From Gemmataceae bacterium (GTDB lineage Bacteria > Planctomycetota > Planctomycetia > Gemmatales > Gemmataceae): a DNA stretch of 5,065 bases. Under the pieces are notes generated by a model that saw only the letters and a program-made list of their open reading frames with translations, was not told where the DNA came from and ran no database searches. Of this stretch, positions 1 to 5,065 are shown in pieces. The number at the start of each line of letters is the position of its first letter. Within the stretch, counting starts at the first letter, position 1. The position numbers and the translations under genes were made by a program. Location: contig JANWVS010000207.1 in NCBI GenBank assembly GCA_025056835.1, forward strand, positions 1-5,065, given 5' to 3'.

Positions 1-516
1 CAACTCGCGCGGCCACTGGAGCCAACTCCGGCCTGCGTGGGCCTCCTTGAGGGCCATGAGCAAAGCGAAATCATCGAGCCAGCGATCGTTGTGTTCGACG
101 AATTCAGCAAAGTCGTTGCGCAGGTGTCCGGCCCGACCGCATTGAAAATTCTCCCAGGCCCGAGCCAGGATGCGATTTTTGAACCGGAGGGCCGTACCAT
201 AGTCGACGCGCTCGCCTGGGAAGGCCGTGCTCGGCAAGTCGCCGTGGTCGATCAGGCCCTCGTCGCGCAGCAGGTCTGGACTTACTAAGGCGGCATTGCC
301 CGCGAAGGCCGAGTAACATTGATAGGGCGAATCGCCGAAGCCGGGCAAGCCGAGGGGCAGCACCTGCCACCACTTTTGCCTCGCCTGGGCCAAGATATCG
401 ACCCAGGCGTAGGCCGCCGGGCCTAAGTCGCCGATGCCATACGGGCCGGGCAACGAAGTCGGATGCAGCAGGATCCCGGAGCTGCGTGTTGATTCCTTGT
501 CGGTTGCGTAGGACAT
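1..516 (-). CDS. malQ: 4-alpha-glucanotransferase (amylomaltase), N-terminal part, cut by the left edge
   Basis: Glycoside hydrolase family 77 enzyme that transfers alpha-1,4-glucan segments between maltodextrins in the cytoplasm. I translated the minus strand by hand: 172 residues are present, open to the left edge. Residues 14-32 carry the family's first barrel strand (GILLHPTSLPGPYGIGDLG), followed by KWWQVLPLG at 48-56 and GDSPYQCYSAFAGN at 61-74. The last includes the conserved Ser-Pro-Tyr segment that in Thermus amylomaltase lies at a glucan-binding site. Residues 107-110 (VDYG) and the DRWLDDFALLMALK stretch also match the family. The catalytic Asp and Glu lie beyond the window, so activity cannot be judged. 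I chose ATG at 516 because the conserved part begins about 12 residues later. An in-frame ATG at 531 would add five residues, and neither start has a good Shine-Dalgarno sequence. It lies 49 bases downstream of the xylose isomerase-like gene on the same strand, so co-transcription or translational coupling is plausible. Confidence 0.93.
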   Translation of the reverse strand, partial: MSYATDKESTRSSGILLHPTSLPGPYGIGDLGPAAYAWVDILAQARQKWWQVLPLGLPGFGDSPYQCYSAFAGNAALVSPDLLRDEGLIDHGDLPSTAFPGERVDYGTALRFKNRILARAWENFQCGRAGHLRNDFAEFVEHNDRWLDDFALLMALKEAHAGRSWLQWPREL

Positions 517-565
517 GGACGAGTCCACCATCCACGACACGGGGAGCCGGTCCCCATGCCGCGCA

Positions 566-1591
566 TCATTTTCCCAGCAGTGTTTCCAGGATATACAACT
601 CCAGTCCTTCGTAATCGCGCTGGGCGCGGAAGGTCTCCACCTTTGCAGCGTCGACGCGGCGGACAACGTCGAGCAGATGTTCAAAAAGACGTTTGCTGTT
701 GGCCAAGTGCCGCGTCTGGTCTGCCTGTCGGGTGGTGCGCATCGCCTTGACGTCGAGACCGATGCAGCCGTCGTAGCCGCCGCGCTCCAACACCCACACC
801 GTGTTGAACGCCCGCCGCAGGTCGACGCTGGCGAACGTCTTGTCCTGGTCGTATTTCAGCCCGTTTTGGTCGTTGAGGTGGACGCTCCACAGTTTGCCGT
901 GCCACAAGGCGAAGGCCATGTCGTCGGACGGATCGAGGCCGGCGAGAATCGAATGGGCCGACTCGATCAGCACGCCGACGCGCTGGGGATCGGCGGTGCG
1001 ATACACCAGGCTCATAAAATGCCCAACCGTCGGACAATACGCCTGGTCCATCGGCTCGTTGGGTTTCATTTCGCCGAGGATGCGAATGTGGGCGTCGTGT
1101 TCGAGCAGGGCATTGACGGCATCGACGATCCGGCCGACCGCCGTGATCGGACACTTCGCCTCGCGAATGTACGTTCCCTCCCGCGCCAGCCACAAAACGA
1201 TGTCGCGGCAGCCCAAGGCGTTGGCAATGTCTACCGCGCGCTTGGAGCGTTCGATGGCATATTTGCGTTCGGCGGCGCTATTGGAGGTGTAGGCGCCATC
1301 AATGGTCTTGGGGTGCTCCCACAGCCGCGGGGCGATGAACTCGCAGAACAAACCTTCGCCGTCGAGCAGTTTCTTGACCTTGGCAACGCCCTTCATCGTT
1401 TCGATCGGCCCTAAGTCGGCCGGCACCACGTCGTCGTCATGGAACTGCACGCCGTCGAAGCCCAGTTTCTTGTATTCGCGGATCTTGGCGGCGAAGGCCA
1501 CTTCCTTGCGTACCGGCGGCCCGAAGGGGTCCGAGCCGGTACTGATGTTCCACGGACCGAAAGTGAAACGATATTTGGTCGGGCCGGCCAT
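566..1591 (-). CDS. xylA: Xylose isomerase-like TIM-barrel protein
   Basis: Cytosolic aldose-ketose isomerase homologue (class I xylose isomerase family, xylose to xylulose), 341 residues against roughly 385-390 for actinobacterial class I enzymes. Matching landmarks: TFGPW 10-14; DPFG 21-24; FHDDD 50-54 with catalytic His51 and Asp54; TSN 102-104; Trp134 in LWLAREG; EMKPNEP 174-180 with metal-ligand Glu174 and Lys176; PTVGH 187-191; IESAH 209-213 with Glu210 and His213; LNDQNG 239-244; KYDQD 246-250 with Asp248 and Asp250; Asp280 in LDVKA. Two differences stand out. His238 occupies the position of the usual metal-ligand Asp (family pattern H-I-D-L-N, here S-V-H-L-N). The C-terminal arm after Asp280 is about 40 residues shorter. 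Start ATG 1591 is supported by GGGAG nine bases upstream. It precedes malQ on the same strand. Xylose specificity is not certain; another sugar is possible. Confidence 0.9.
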   Translation of the reverse strand: MAGPTKYRFTFGPWNISTGSDPFGPPVRKEVAFAAKIREYKKLGFDGVQFHDDDVVPADLGPIETMKGVAKVKKLLDGEGLFCEFIAPRLWEHPKTIDGAYTSNSAAERKYAIERSKRAVDIANALGCRDIVLWLAREGTYIREAKCPITAVGRIVDAVNALLEHDAHIRILGEMKPNEPMDQAYCPTVGHFMSLVYRTADPQRVGVLIESAHSILAGLDPSDDMAFALWHGKLWSVHLNDQNGLKYDQDKTFASVDLRRAFNTVWVLERGGYDGCIGLDVKAMRTTRQADQTRHLANSKRLFEHLLDVVRRVDAAKVETFRAQRDYEGLELYILETLLGK

Positions 1592-1600
1592 TCAAGTTTT

Positions 1601-1605
1601 CTCCC
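1601..1605 (-). promoter_or_regulatory. Shine-Dalgarno sequence of the xylose isomerase-like gene
   Basis: On the minus strand this reads GGGAG, with nine bases (AAAACTTGA) before the ATG at 1591. It is the clearest ribosome binding site in the window and supports the chosen start, which falls seven residues before the conserved RFTFG segment. Confidence 0.75.
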
Positions 1606-1629
1606 ACCGTTGCCGATACATCAAAGGAA

Positions 1630-1672
1630 CGCCCAATCGACTTTCCGGGTCGCCCAGACTGGGGAAGTTTCG
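1630..1672. repeat. Imperfect direct repeat, copy 1 (43 bases)
   Basis: This copy aligns without gaps to 1682-1724, with 34 of 43 bases identical by hand count and the first 14 bases (CGCCCAATCGACTT) and last 10 (GGAAGTTTCG) identical. The copies start 52 bases apart. In RNA, bases 1640-1646 can pair with 1662-1668 (with one G-U pair), giving an imperfect version of the hairpin seen in copy 2. It lies in the untranslated region upstream of the xylose isomerase-like gene. No coding function is visible. Confidence 0.75.
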
Positions 1673-1681
1673 CCGTCGCCC

Positions 1682-1724
1682 CGCCCAATCGACTTCCGAA
1701 GTCGGTGAGACTTCGGAAGTTTCG
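1682..1724. repeat. Imperfect direct repeat, copy 2 (43 bases), with a perfect internal palindrome
   Basis: This copy matches 1630-1672 at 34 of 43 positions. The central differences turn its middle into a perfect 12-bp inverted repeat (1692-1703 with 1709-1720). Its first part, CCCAATCGACTTCCGA (1684-1699), recurs inverted at 1738-1752 with one base missing, so the element belongs to a local family of related palindromic sequences. Similar copies elsewhere in the genome are likely but cannot be checked here. Confidence 0.75.
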
Positions 1725-1730
1725 TTTTTT
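1692..1730 (+). terminator. Terminator-like hairpin with T-tract, plus-strand orientation
   Basis: ACTTCCGAAGTC (1692-1703) and GACTTCGGAAGT (1709-1720) form a perfect 12-bp stem around a five-base loop (GGTGA), followed by TTCGTTTTTT (1721-1730). This is the form of a rho-independent terminator on the plus strand. No plus-strand gene ends before it, because the upstream gene reads the other way. It could stop transcription entering the xylose isomerase gene from the antisense side, act in the leader of the small plus-strand gene at 1859, end an unseen small RNA, or simply be part of the repeat cluster. The structure is certain; the function is not. Confidence 0.5.
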
Positions 1731-1737
1731 ATTGGGG

Positions 1738-1752
1738 TCGGAAGCGATTGGG
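1738..1752 (-). repeat. Inverted partial copy of the repeat
   Basis: TCGGAAGCGATTGGG is the reverse complement of CCCAATCGCTTCCGA, which equals bases 1684-1699 with one A missing. The two arms could form a 15-bp stem with one bulged A, mutually exclusive with the 12-bp hairpin at 1692-1720. The matching head of copy 1 (from 1632) could pair with it less perfectly. Confidence 0.6.
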
Positions 1753-1858
1753 ATAGTGTAGGAAATTCGCGGCGCTGCGGTCCGAAGCTGCCGGGCCTTC
1801 TGCGGTGCAAGCCGGGAAGGCGCCGGGTCGCGGCGCCGCCCGGGAGAAGCATGAGATC

Positions 1859-2059
1859 ATGGAACGTGTGAGCATTGCTTGCCATTCGTGTGAACGACTG
1901 TGGACGGTGGGTTGCGCTCTGTCGCTTTACGAACGCCAAATTCTGGAATCCCGCCCCTGTCCGCACTGCGGCGCGTACACCCTGAGCGTCGAAGAGCTTT
2001 TGGGCACTTCGACCGCCGCCACCCCCATCACGTGGCAGCGGTACGCCGAATATGCCTGA
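1859..2059 (+). CDS. Small CxxC/CxxC protein, zinc-ribbon-like, function unknown
   Basis: This is a 66-residue predicted protein that I do not recognise as a named family. Two knuckles, C8-H-S-C11 and C34-P-H-C37, are separated by 22 residues, the spacing of a typical zinc ribbon. The CPHCG motif is characteristic of rubredoxin- or ribbon-type metal sites. The rest is short and soluble, with no signal peptide or membrane segment, and ends in an acidic/aromatic tail (WQRYAEYA). I prefer ATG 1859: GGGAG at 1842-1846 lies 12 bases upstream, a little far, and the first knuckle follows within eight residues. A GTG at 1805 would add 18 Arg/Gly/Ala-rich residues with no visible motif. The gene is divergent from the xylose isomerase-like gene and convergent with fumC. 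It might bind nucleic acid or a protein partner, but the sequence does not say which. Confidence 0.62.
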   Translation: MERVSIACHSCERLWTVGCALSLYERQILESRPCPHCGAYTLSVEELLGTSTAATPITWQRYAEYA

Positions 2060-2201
2060 GCGACATCCAGTACGGGAAGGGATCCGGACCTGTTGGATGG
2101 TGCCATCAGGCCTTTGGCGTCGGTCGGCAACCGGCCTGCCTCGTTCGAAGAATAACGACTTGCGCCGCAAGCGAACGGCCCCCGAGAAGGCATCGGGCGG
2201 C
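2060..2201. other. Convergent spacer with small hairpins between the CxxC gene and fumC
   Basis: No gene is visible here. Two weak terminator candidates are present. On the plus strand AAGGC (2187-2191) can pair with GCCTT (2205-2209), running into a T-run to 2212; this overlaps the fumC stop codon. On the minus strand CTTGCG (2159-2164) and CGCAAG (2166-2171) form a compact palindrome, followed by the moderately T-rich TCGTTATTCTT. Both stems are short, so termination here is only possible. Confidence 0.3.
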
Positions 2202-3641
2202 CTAGCCTTTTTCCGGCTCCGTCATGGCGCGAGGGTCGAGGGCGGCGTCCAGCTCGCTTTCCTTGACTAGTTCGCCGCTGTCCTTCTTGCGGAGTGTGCC
2301 TGCCTTGATCTTCTCCCGGCACAATTCGCGGACGGTCTTGCCGACTTGGAACGCTTCTTTGGCCAGGGCGGCGGCGGCGTCATAGCCGATGAGCGGATTG
2401 AGGCTGGTGACCATGGCCATGCTCCATTCCACCTGTTTTTCGCAGCTGGCCCGGTTGGCTTCCATCTCCAAAGCACAGAAGTCGATGAAGGCCTGGGTTC
2501 CTTTGGCGAGCAATTCGACGCTTTCGATGGCCGCCAACCCCATGACCGGCATCATGATGTTCAGCTCGAACTGCCCGCCGGTCGCCCCCGAAAAGGCGAT
2601 GCACTGGTCGTTGCCGATGACCCGTGCGGCGACCTGCATCAGGGATTCGCACATCACCGGGTTAACCTTGCCGGGCATGATCGACGAACCAGGCTGGCGG
2701 TCGGGCAGCACGATCTCGTAGAAACCGCAACGCGGACCAGAACCGAGCCAACGGATGTTGTTGGCGACGTTGAACAGCGTTACCGCGATGGCCCGCAAGT
2801 TGCCCGAGCATTCGACGAGGCCGTCGCGCTGGGCGTTGGCCTCGAAGTGATTTTTCGCTTCGACGAACGGCACGCCGACTTCTCGCGCGAGGACCTCGGC
2901 GACTTTGGCCCCGAATCTGGGGTGAGTGTTGATGCCGGTGCCGACGGCGGTGCCGCCGGCAGGAAGCTCCAGGATCGCGTGCAGGGCGCGCTGTGCCCGT
3001 TCCACCGATAATTCCAGTTGACGCGCGTAACCGCTGAACTCCTGCCCCAAGCGGATCGGCGTGGCGTCGGCGAGGTGGGTGCGGCCGATTTTGATGATGT
3101 CGTCCCAGGAGTTGGCCTTGCCGAGCAGTACCTTGTGCAGCCGTTGCAAAGCGGGGATCAGGTCTTGGACGATTGCCTGCCCCACGGCGACGTGGATCGC
3201 CGTCGGAAACATGTCGTTGGTCGATTGCCCCATATTGACGTGATCGTTGGGGTGAATCGGCTTTTTCTTGTCGAAGCGGTCGCCGTGGCTCAATTCGATC
3301 GCCCGGTTGCTGATGACCTCGTTGGCGTTCATGTTCGAGGACGTGCCCGAACCGGTTTGGTAGACGTCGATCGGGAATTGATCGTCGAATTTGCCGGCGG
3401 CAACCTCGCGTCCCGCTTGAATGATCGGTTCGGCGATTTCCGGCCGCAGTTTGCCGAGATCGCGATTGGCGATGGCGGCGGCGACTTTCACCAGGCCCAA
3501 GGCCCGAATCAGGCGCCGGGGCAACGGCATGCCGGAGATCGGAAAGTTCTCGACGGCCCGTTGCGTCTGGGCGCCGTAATAAGCCTGAGCGGGAACCTTG
3601 ACCTCGCCCATGGAATCCCTCTCGATGCGAAATTCCGCCAT
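2202..3641 (-). CDS. fumC: Class II fumarate hydratase (fumarase C)
   Basis: Reversible hydration of fumarate to L-malate in the TCA cycle; cytosolic, iron-independent homotetramer of the fumarase/aspartase superfamily. The protein has 479 residues (E. coli FumC has 467). Conserved regions in order: TGSGTSSNMNANEV 96-109; HPNDHVNMGQSTND 130-143; GRTHLADATPIRLGQEFSGY 186-205 with catalytic His189; GGTAVGTGIN 229-238; and the signature loop GSSIMPGKVNP 318-328 with the catalytic Ser and Lys325. The His in GRTHL argues for fumarase over aspartase, which has Gln there. The region from IRWLGSGP to GYDAAAALAKEA most resembles actinobacterial fumarases. I chose ATG 3641: GAGGT lies seven bases upstream (3649-3653) and the MAEFRIERDSMGEV start is typical. 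The frame stays open for 54 more codons to 3803, but that stretch is GC-rich intergenic sequence unlike the family. It is divergent from gnd across a 208-base spacer. Confidence 0.96.
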   Translation of the reverse strand: MAEFRIERDSMGEVKVPAQAYYGAQTQRAVENFPISGMPLPRRLIRALGLVKVAAAIANRDLGKLRPEIAEPIIQAGREVAAGKFDDQFPIDVYQTGSGTSSNMNANEVISNRAIELSHGDRFDKKKPIHPNDHVNMGQSTNDMFPTAIHVAVGQAIVQDLIPALQRLHKVLLGKANSWDDIIKIGRTHLADATPIRLGQEFSGYARQLELSVERAQRALHAILELPAGGTAVGTGINTHPRFGAKVAEVLAREVGVPFVEAKNHFEANAQRDGLVECSGNLRAIAVTLFNVANNIRWLGSGPRCGFYEIVLPDRQPGSSIMPGKVNPVMCESLMQVAARVIGNDQCIAFSGATGGQFELNIMMPVMGLAAIESVELLAKGTQAFIDFCALEMEANRASCEKQVEWSMAMVTSLNPLIGYDAAAALAKEAFQVGKTVRELCREKIKAGTLRKKDSGELVKESELDAALDPRAMTEPEKG

Positions 3642-3648
3642 GGCCACC

Positions 3649-3653
3649 ACCTC
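3649..3653 (-). promoter_or_regulatory. Shine-Dalgarno sequence of fumC
   Basis: On the minus strand this reads GAGGT, seven bases before ATG 3641. It decides between this start and the longer open frame that reaches 3803. Confidence 0.6.
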
Positions 3654-3726
3654 AACGCTGATGTTCCCGTGCCAGCGAGTTTCTGCGACGCGCCAACCAG
3701 GCGATCGGCACAGGTTCAAGGTAGCA

Positions 3727-3770
3727 TTGCCGGCGCAGTGCGGCAACGCACTGGCGGCCAACCGTTGCCG
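3727..3770. repeat. Nested inverted repeats (TTGCCG / CGGCAACG / CGTTGCCG) between fumC and gnd
   Basis: TTGCCG (3727-3732) is complementary to CGGCAA (3741-3746), and CGGCAACG (3741-3748) is perfectly complementary to CGTTGCCG (3763-3770). The middle arm can therefore pair with either neighbour. This gives two mutually exclusive hairpins, or three half-sites for a DNA-binding protein, inside the divergent fumC-gnd spacer. Arm-to-arm spacings are 8 and 14 bases. The pairing is seen directly; a regulatory role is inference. Confidence 0.45.
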
Positions 3771-3798
3771 CGCCGCCGCCGGCGGGCCGCGCTCGCGA

Positions 3799-3804
3799 TA
3801 CAAT
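3799..3804 (+). promoter_or_regulatory. Possible -10 box for gnd
   Basis: TACAAT matches five of six bases of the sigma-70 -10 consensus in an otherwise very GC-rich stretch and lies 45 bases before the gnd ATG, which would leave a leader of about 40 bases. No convincing -35 box sits at the usual 16-18 base spacing. The nested inverted repeats end 28 bases upstream. Confidence 0.35.
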
Positions 3805-3849
3805 AGCTTCCTTCGTTGATCTCAACCTGCTGGTACGACGGACCTCGAC

Positions 3850-4860
3850 ATGCAACTGGGAATGATCGGCCTGGGCCGCATGGGTGCTAACATGGTGCGG
3901 CGACTGATGCGCGGCGGGCATCAGTGTGTGGTCTATGATCCTCACGCCCACGCCGTGGCGGAATTGAGTGCTGAAGGTGCGCTTGGCGCTTCCTCTCCAG
4001 CCGATCTGGTCGCGAAGTTGGCGCCGCCGCGGGCCGTGTGGCTGATGGTTCCCGCTGCCGTCGTCGATGCGGCCATCGGCGAATTGCGCCCACACCTGTC
4101 GGCAGATGACGTGGTCATCGACGGCGGCAATTCGCACTATCACGACGACATCCGCCGCGCCAAGGAACTGGCAGACGCCGGCATCCATTACCTCGACGTG
4201 GGCACCTCCGGCGGCGTTTGGGGACTGCAACGCGGCTATTGCTTGATGATCGGCGGCGATGCCGCGGTCGCGGCCCGGCTGGAGCCGATTTTCGCCACGC
4301 TTGCCCCCGGCGTCGAAGCGGCCCCCCGTTTGGCGGGCCGCAGCCAGCGCAGCAGCACCGCCGAGCGGGGCTATTTGCATTGCGGCCCCAGCGGCGCCGG
4401 CCATTTCGTAAAGATGGTCCACAACGGCATCGAATACGGCCTCATGGCGGCGTACGCCGAGGGGCTGGCCGTGCTCCGCGGCGCCAACGTCGGCAAGCGG
4501 GAACGCGCCGCCGATGCCGAGACGACGCCGTTGCGCCAGCCGCAGCACTACCAATATGACTTCGACCTGGCCGACATTGCCGAATTGTGGCGGCGCGGCA
4601 GCGTGATCGCGTCGTGGCTGCTCGACCTCACCGCCCTGGCCTTGCTCAAGGATCCCACCTTGGCGAAATTCTCGGGCAAGGTGTCCGATTCCGGCGAAGG
4701 ACGCTGGACGATCCAGGCTGCCATCGAGGAATCGGTTCCCGTCCACGTTCTTAGCGCCGCCCTGTTCGACCGGTTCAGTTCGCGCGGCGAAGCCGACTTC
4801 GCCAACAAATTGTTGTCCGCGATGCGCTTCGAGTTCGGCGGGCATGTGGAAAAGCCGTGA
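3850..4860 (+). CDS. gnd: 6-phosphogluconate dehydrogenase, decarboxylating (short form)
   Basis: Oxidative decarboxylation of 6-phosphogluconate to ribulose 5-phosphate in the oxidative pentose phosphate pathway; cytosolic. The 336 residues match the short GntZ/YqeC-like form, against about 470 for the long form. A Rossmann domain starts with GLGRMG (7-12). The second strand ends in VVYDP with Asp30, an acidic residue that usually favours NAD+ over NADP+; cofactor choice is therefore inferred as NAD+. Substrate and catalytic motifs: DGGNS 91-95, [10 protein letters not shown] 116-125, and [14 protein letters not shown] 184-197 with catalytic Lys188, Asn192 and Glu195. The C-terminal helical domain contains [27 protein letters not shown] and SGEGRWT 281-287. 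ATG 3850 fits the usual family start; the ribosome binding site is weak. It is divergent from fumC. No zwf or pgl neighbour is visible in this window. Confidence 0.95.
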   Translation: MQLGMIGLGRMGANMVRRLMRGGHQCVVYDPHAHAVAELSAEGALGASSPADLVAKLAPPRAVWLMVPAAVVDAAIGELRPHLSADDVVIDGGNSHYHDDIRRAKELADAGIHYLDVGTSGGVWGLQRGYCLMIGGDAAVAARLEPIFATLAPGVEAAPRLAGRSQRSSTAERGYLHCGPSGAGHFVKMVHNGIEYGLMAAYAEGLAVLRGANVGKRERAADAETTPLRQPQHYQYDFDLADIAELWRRGSVIASWLLDLTALALLKDPTLAKFSGKVSDSGEGRWTIQAAIEESVPVHVLSAALFDRFSSRGEADFANKLLSAMRFEFGGHVEKP

Positions 4861-4874
4861 GGCGCGGCCGCGCC
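4861..4874. repeat. Perfect 14-base GC palindrome between convergent genes
   Basis: GGCGCGGCCGCGCC equals its own reverse complement and starts directly after the gnd stop codon, inside the 17-base gap before the stop of the opposing reductase gene. As RNA it can form a 5-bp stem with a four-base loop on either strand. There is no T-tract, so it is not a standard intrinsic terminator, though a two-way transcription barrier is possible. Confidence 0.4.
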
Positions 4875-4877
4875 GCG

Positions 4878-5065
4878 TCAGGAATGGCCGCCGTCGCCCG
4901 CCCCGACCAACGCCCGCGCCCGCTCCGGTCCGATGCGCTGGCAGTAGTCGCCGAAGCCTTCGCCGGCTTGGCGGTTCGCGCGGAAGTCTTCCAGCAAGGG
5001 CCGAAGCGTAGCCACGATGTCGGCAAAGGGGACGAGATCCTTGAGCTGAAAATTCAAGCGCGAGC
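4878..5065 (-). CDS. Ferredoxin-type sulfite/nitrite reductase, C-terminal part, cut by the right edge
   Basis: Only the last 61 residues are in the window, translated by hand from the minus strand and ending at TGA 4880-4878. The visible tail (LKDLVPFADIVATLRPLL, then EDFRANRQAGEGFGDYCQRIG) matches the C-terminal end of siroheme/[4Fe-4S] sulfite and nitrite reductases, which end with a helix of the form 'xxLLxxFRxxRxxGExFGDFCxRxG'. These enzymes reduce sulfite to sulfide or nitrite to ammonia with ferredoxin or an NADPH-flavoprotein partner. The Cys residues that bind the cluster and siroheme lie outside the window, so substrate cannot be told from this part. It is convergent with gnd, with 17 bases between the stops. 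Assignment rests on a short but characteristic tail. Confidence 0.7.
   Translation of the reverse strand, partial: SRLNFQLKDLVPFADIVATLRPLLEDFRANRQAGEGFGDYCQRIGPERARALVGAGDGGHS

Noticed and set aside
104..535. Minus-strand open frame of 143 residues
   Set aside because: It is Arg-rich with no motif and overlaps the malQ reading frame on the same strand, which carries clear amylomaltase motifs.
515..1414. Long open frame on the plus strand, 299 residues
   Set aside because: It lies antisense to the xylose isomerase-like gene, whose product matches its family along nearly its full length. The plus-strand translation shows no recognisable motif and reflects the GC-rich codon pattern.
1592..2170. 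Minus-strand open frame of 192 residues across the spacer and the CxxC gene
   Set aside because: Its composition is Arg/Pro/Ser-rich with no motif, it runs through the repeat cluster, and it is antisense to the better-supported small CxxC gene.
1927..2322. Minus-strand open frame of 131 residues
   Set aside because: It overlaps the fumC 3' end in another frame and is antisense to the CxxC gene. No family features are seen.
3642..3803. 54-codon N-terminal extension of fumC
   Set aside because: It has no resemblance to fumarases and covers the divergent regulatory spacer; the ATG at 3641 has a good ribosome binding site and a typical N-terminus.
2346..3806. Plus-strand open frames across fumC (221 and 262 residues)
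   Set aside because: They are antisense shadows of fumC with no family motifs.
3652..4845. Minus-strand open frame of 397 residues
   Set aside because: It is antisense to gnd, which is clearly genuine. The frame contains Gly/Ala/Val/Gln/His-rich filler with no motif.
4775..5026. Minus-strand open frame of 83 residues near the right edge
   Set aside because: It is the wrong frame of the reductase tail; the frame ending at 4878 carries the recognisable siroheme reductase C-terminus.
1..5065. CRISPR array, toxin-antitoxin pair, transposase or phage cassette
   Set aside because: I looked on both strands and found no regularly spaced repeats with unique spacers, no transposase motifs and no small gene pair. 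The repeats at 1630-1752 are too few and too divergent for a CRISPR array.

Overview
This is a GC-rich bacterial chromosomal window carrying housekeeping carbon-metabolism genes plus the tail of a siroheme-enzyme gene. Base composition, modest operon structure, weak or variable Shine-Dalgarno sequences and the mixture of protein families (short-form 6-phosphogluconate dehydrogenase, actinobacterial-like class II fumarase, divergent xylose isomerase) would fit a planctomycete. That assignment is an inference from general impression, not from a diagnostic marker. I see no rRNA, tRNA, CRISPR array, transposase or phage gene.

Layout from left to right: (1) positions 1-516, minus strand: N-terminal 172 residues of a 4-alpha-glucanotransferase (MalQ), running off the left edge. 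(2) 566-1591, minus: a complete xylose isomerase-like TIM-barrel protein, 49 bases upstream of malQ and probably co-transcribed with it. (3) 1592-1858: a divergent spacer holding a cluster of related palindromic repeats, including a perfect 12-bp hairpin followed by a T-tract. (4) 1859-2059, plus: a small protein of 66 residues with two CxxC knuckles (zinc-ribbon-like). (5) 2060-2201: a convergent spacer with small hairpins. (6) 2202-3641, minus: complete class II fumarase (FumC). (7) 3642-3849: a divergent spacer with repeated inverted half-sites and a -10-like box. (8) 3850-4860, plus: complete short-form 6-phosphogluconate dehydrogenase (decarboxylating). (9) 4861-4877: a tiny convergent spacer that includes a 14-base GC palindrome. 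(10) 4878 to the right edge, minus: C-terminal 61 residues of a ferredoxin-type sulfite/nitrite reductase.

Together the genes touch alpha-glucan remodelling (MalQ), aldose/ketose isomerisation (XylA-like), the TCA cycle (FumC), the oxidative pentose phosphate pathway (Gnd) and sulfur or nitrogen assimilation (siroheme reductase). They do not form one pathway; only the xylA-like/malQ pair looks like a transcription unit. I do not see a convincing new multi-gene system. The points most worth a second look are the repeat/hairpin cluster at 1630-1752, the altered metal-site residue and shortened C-terminal arm of the xylose isomerase homologue, the small CxxC protein, and the nested inverted repeats between fumC and gnd.
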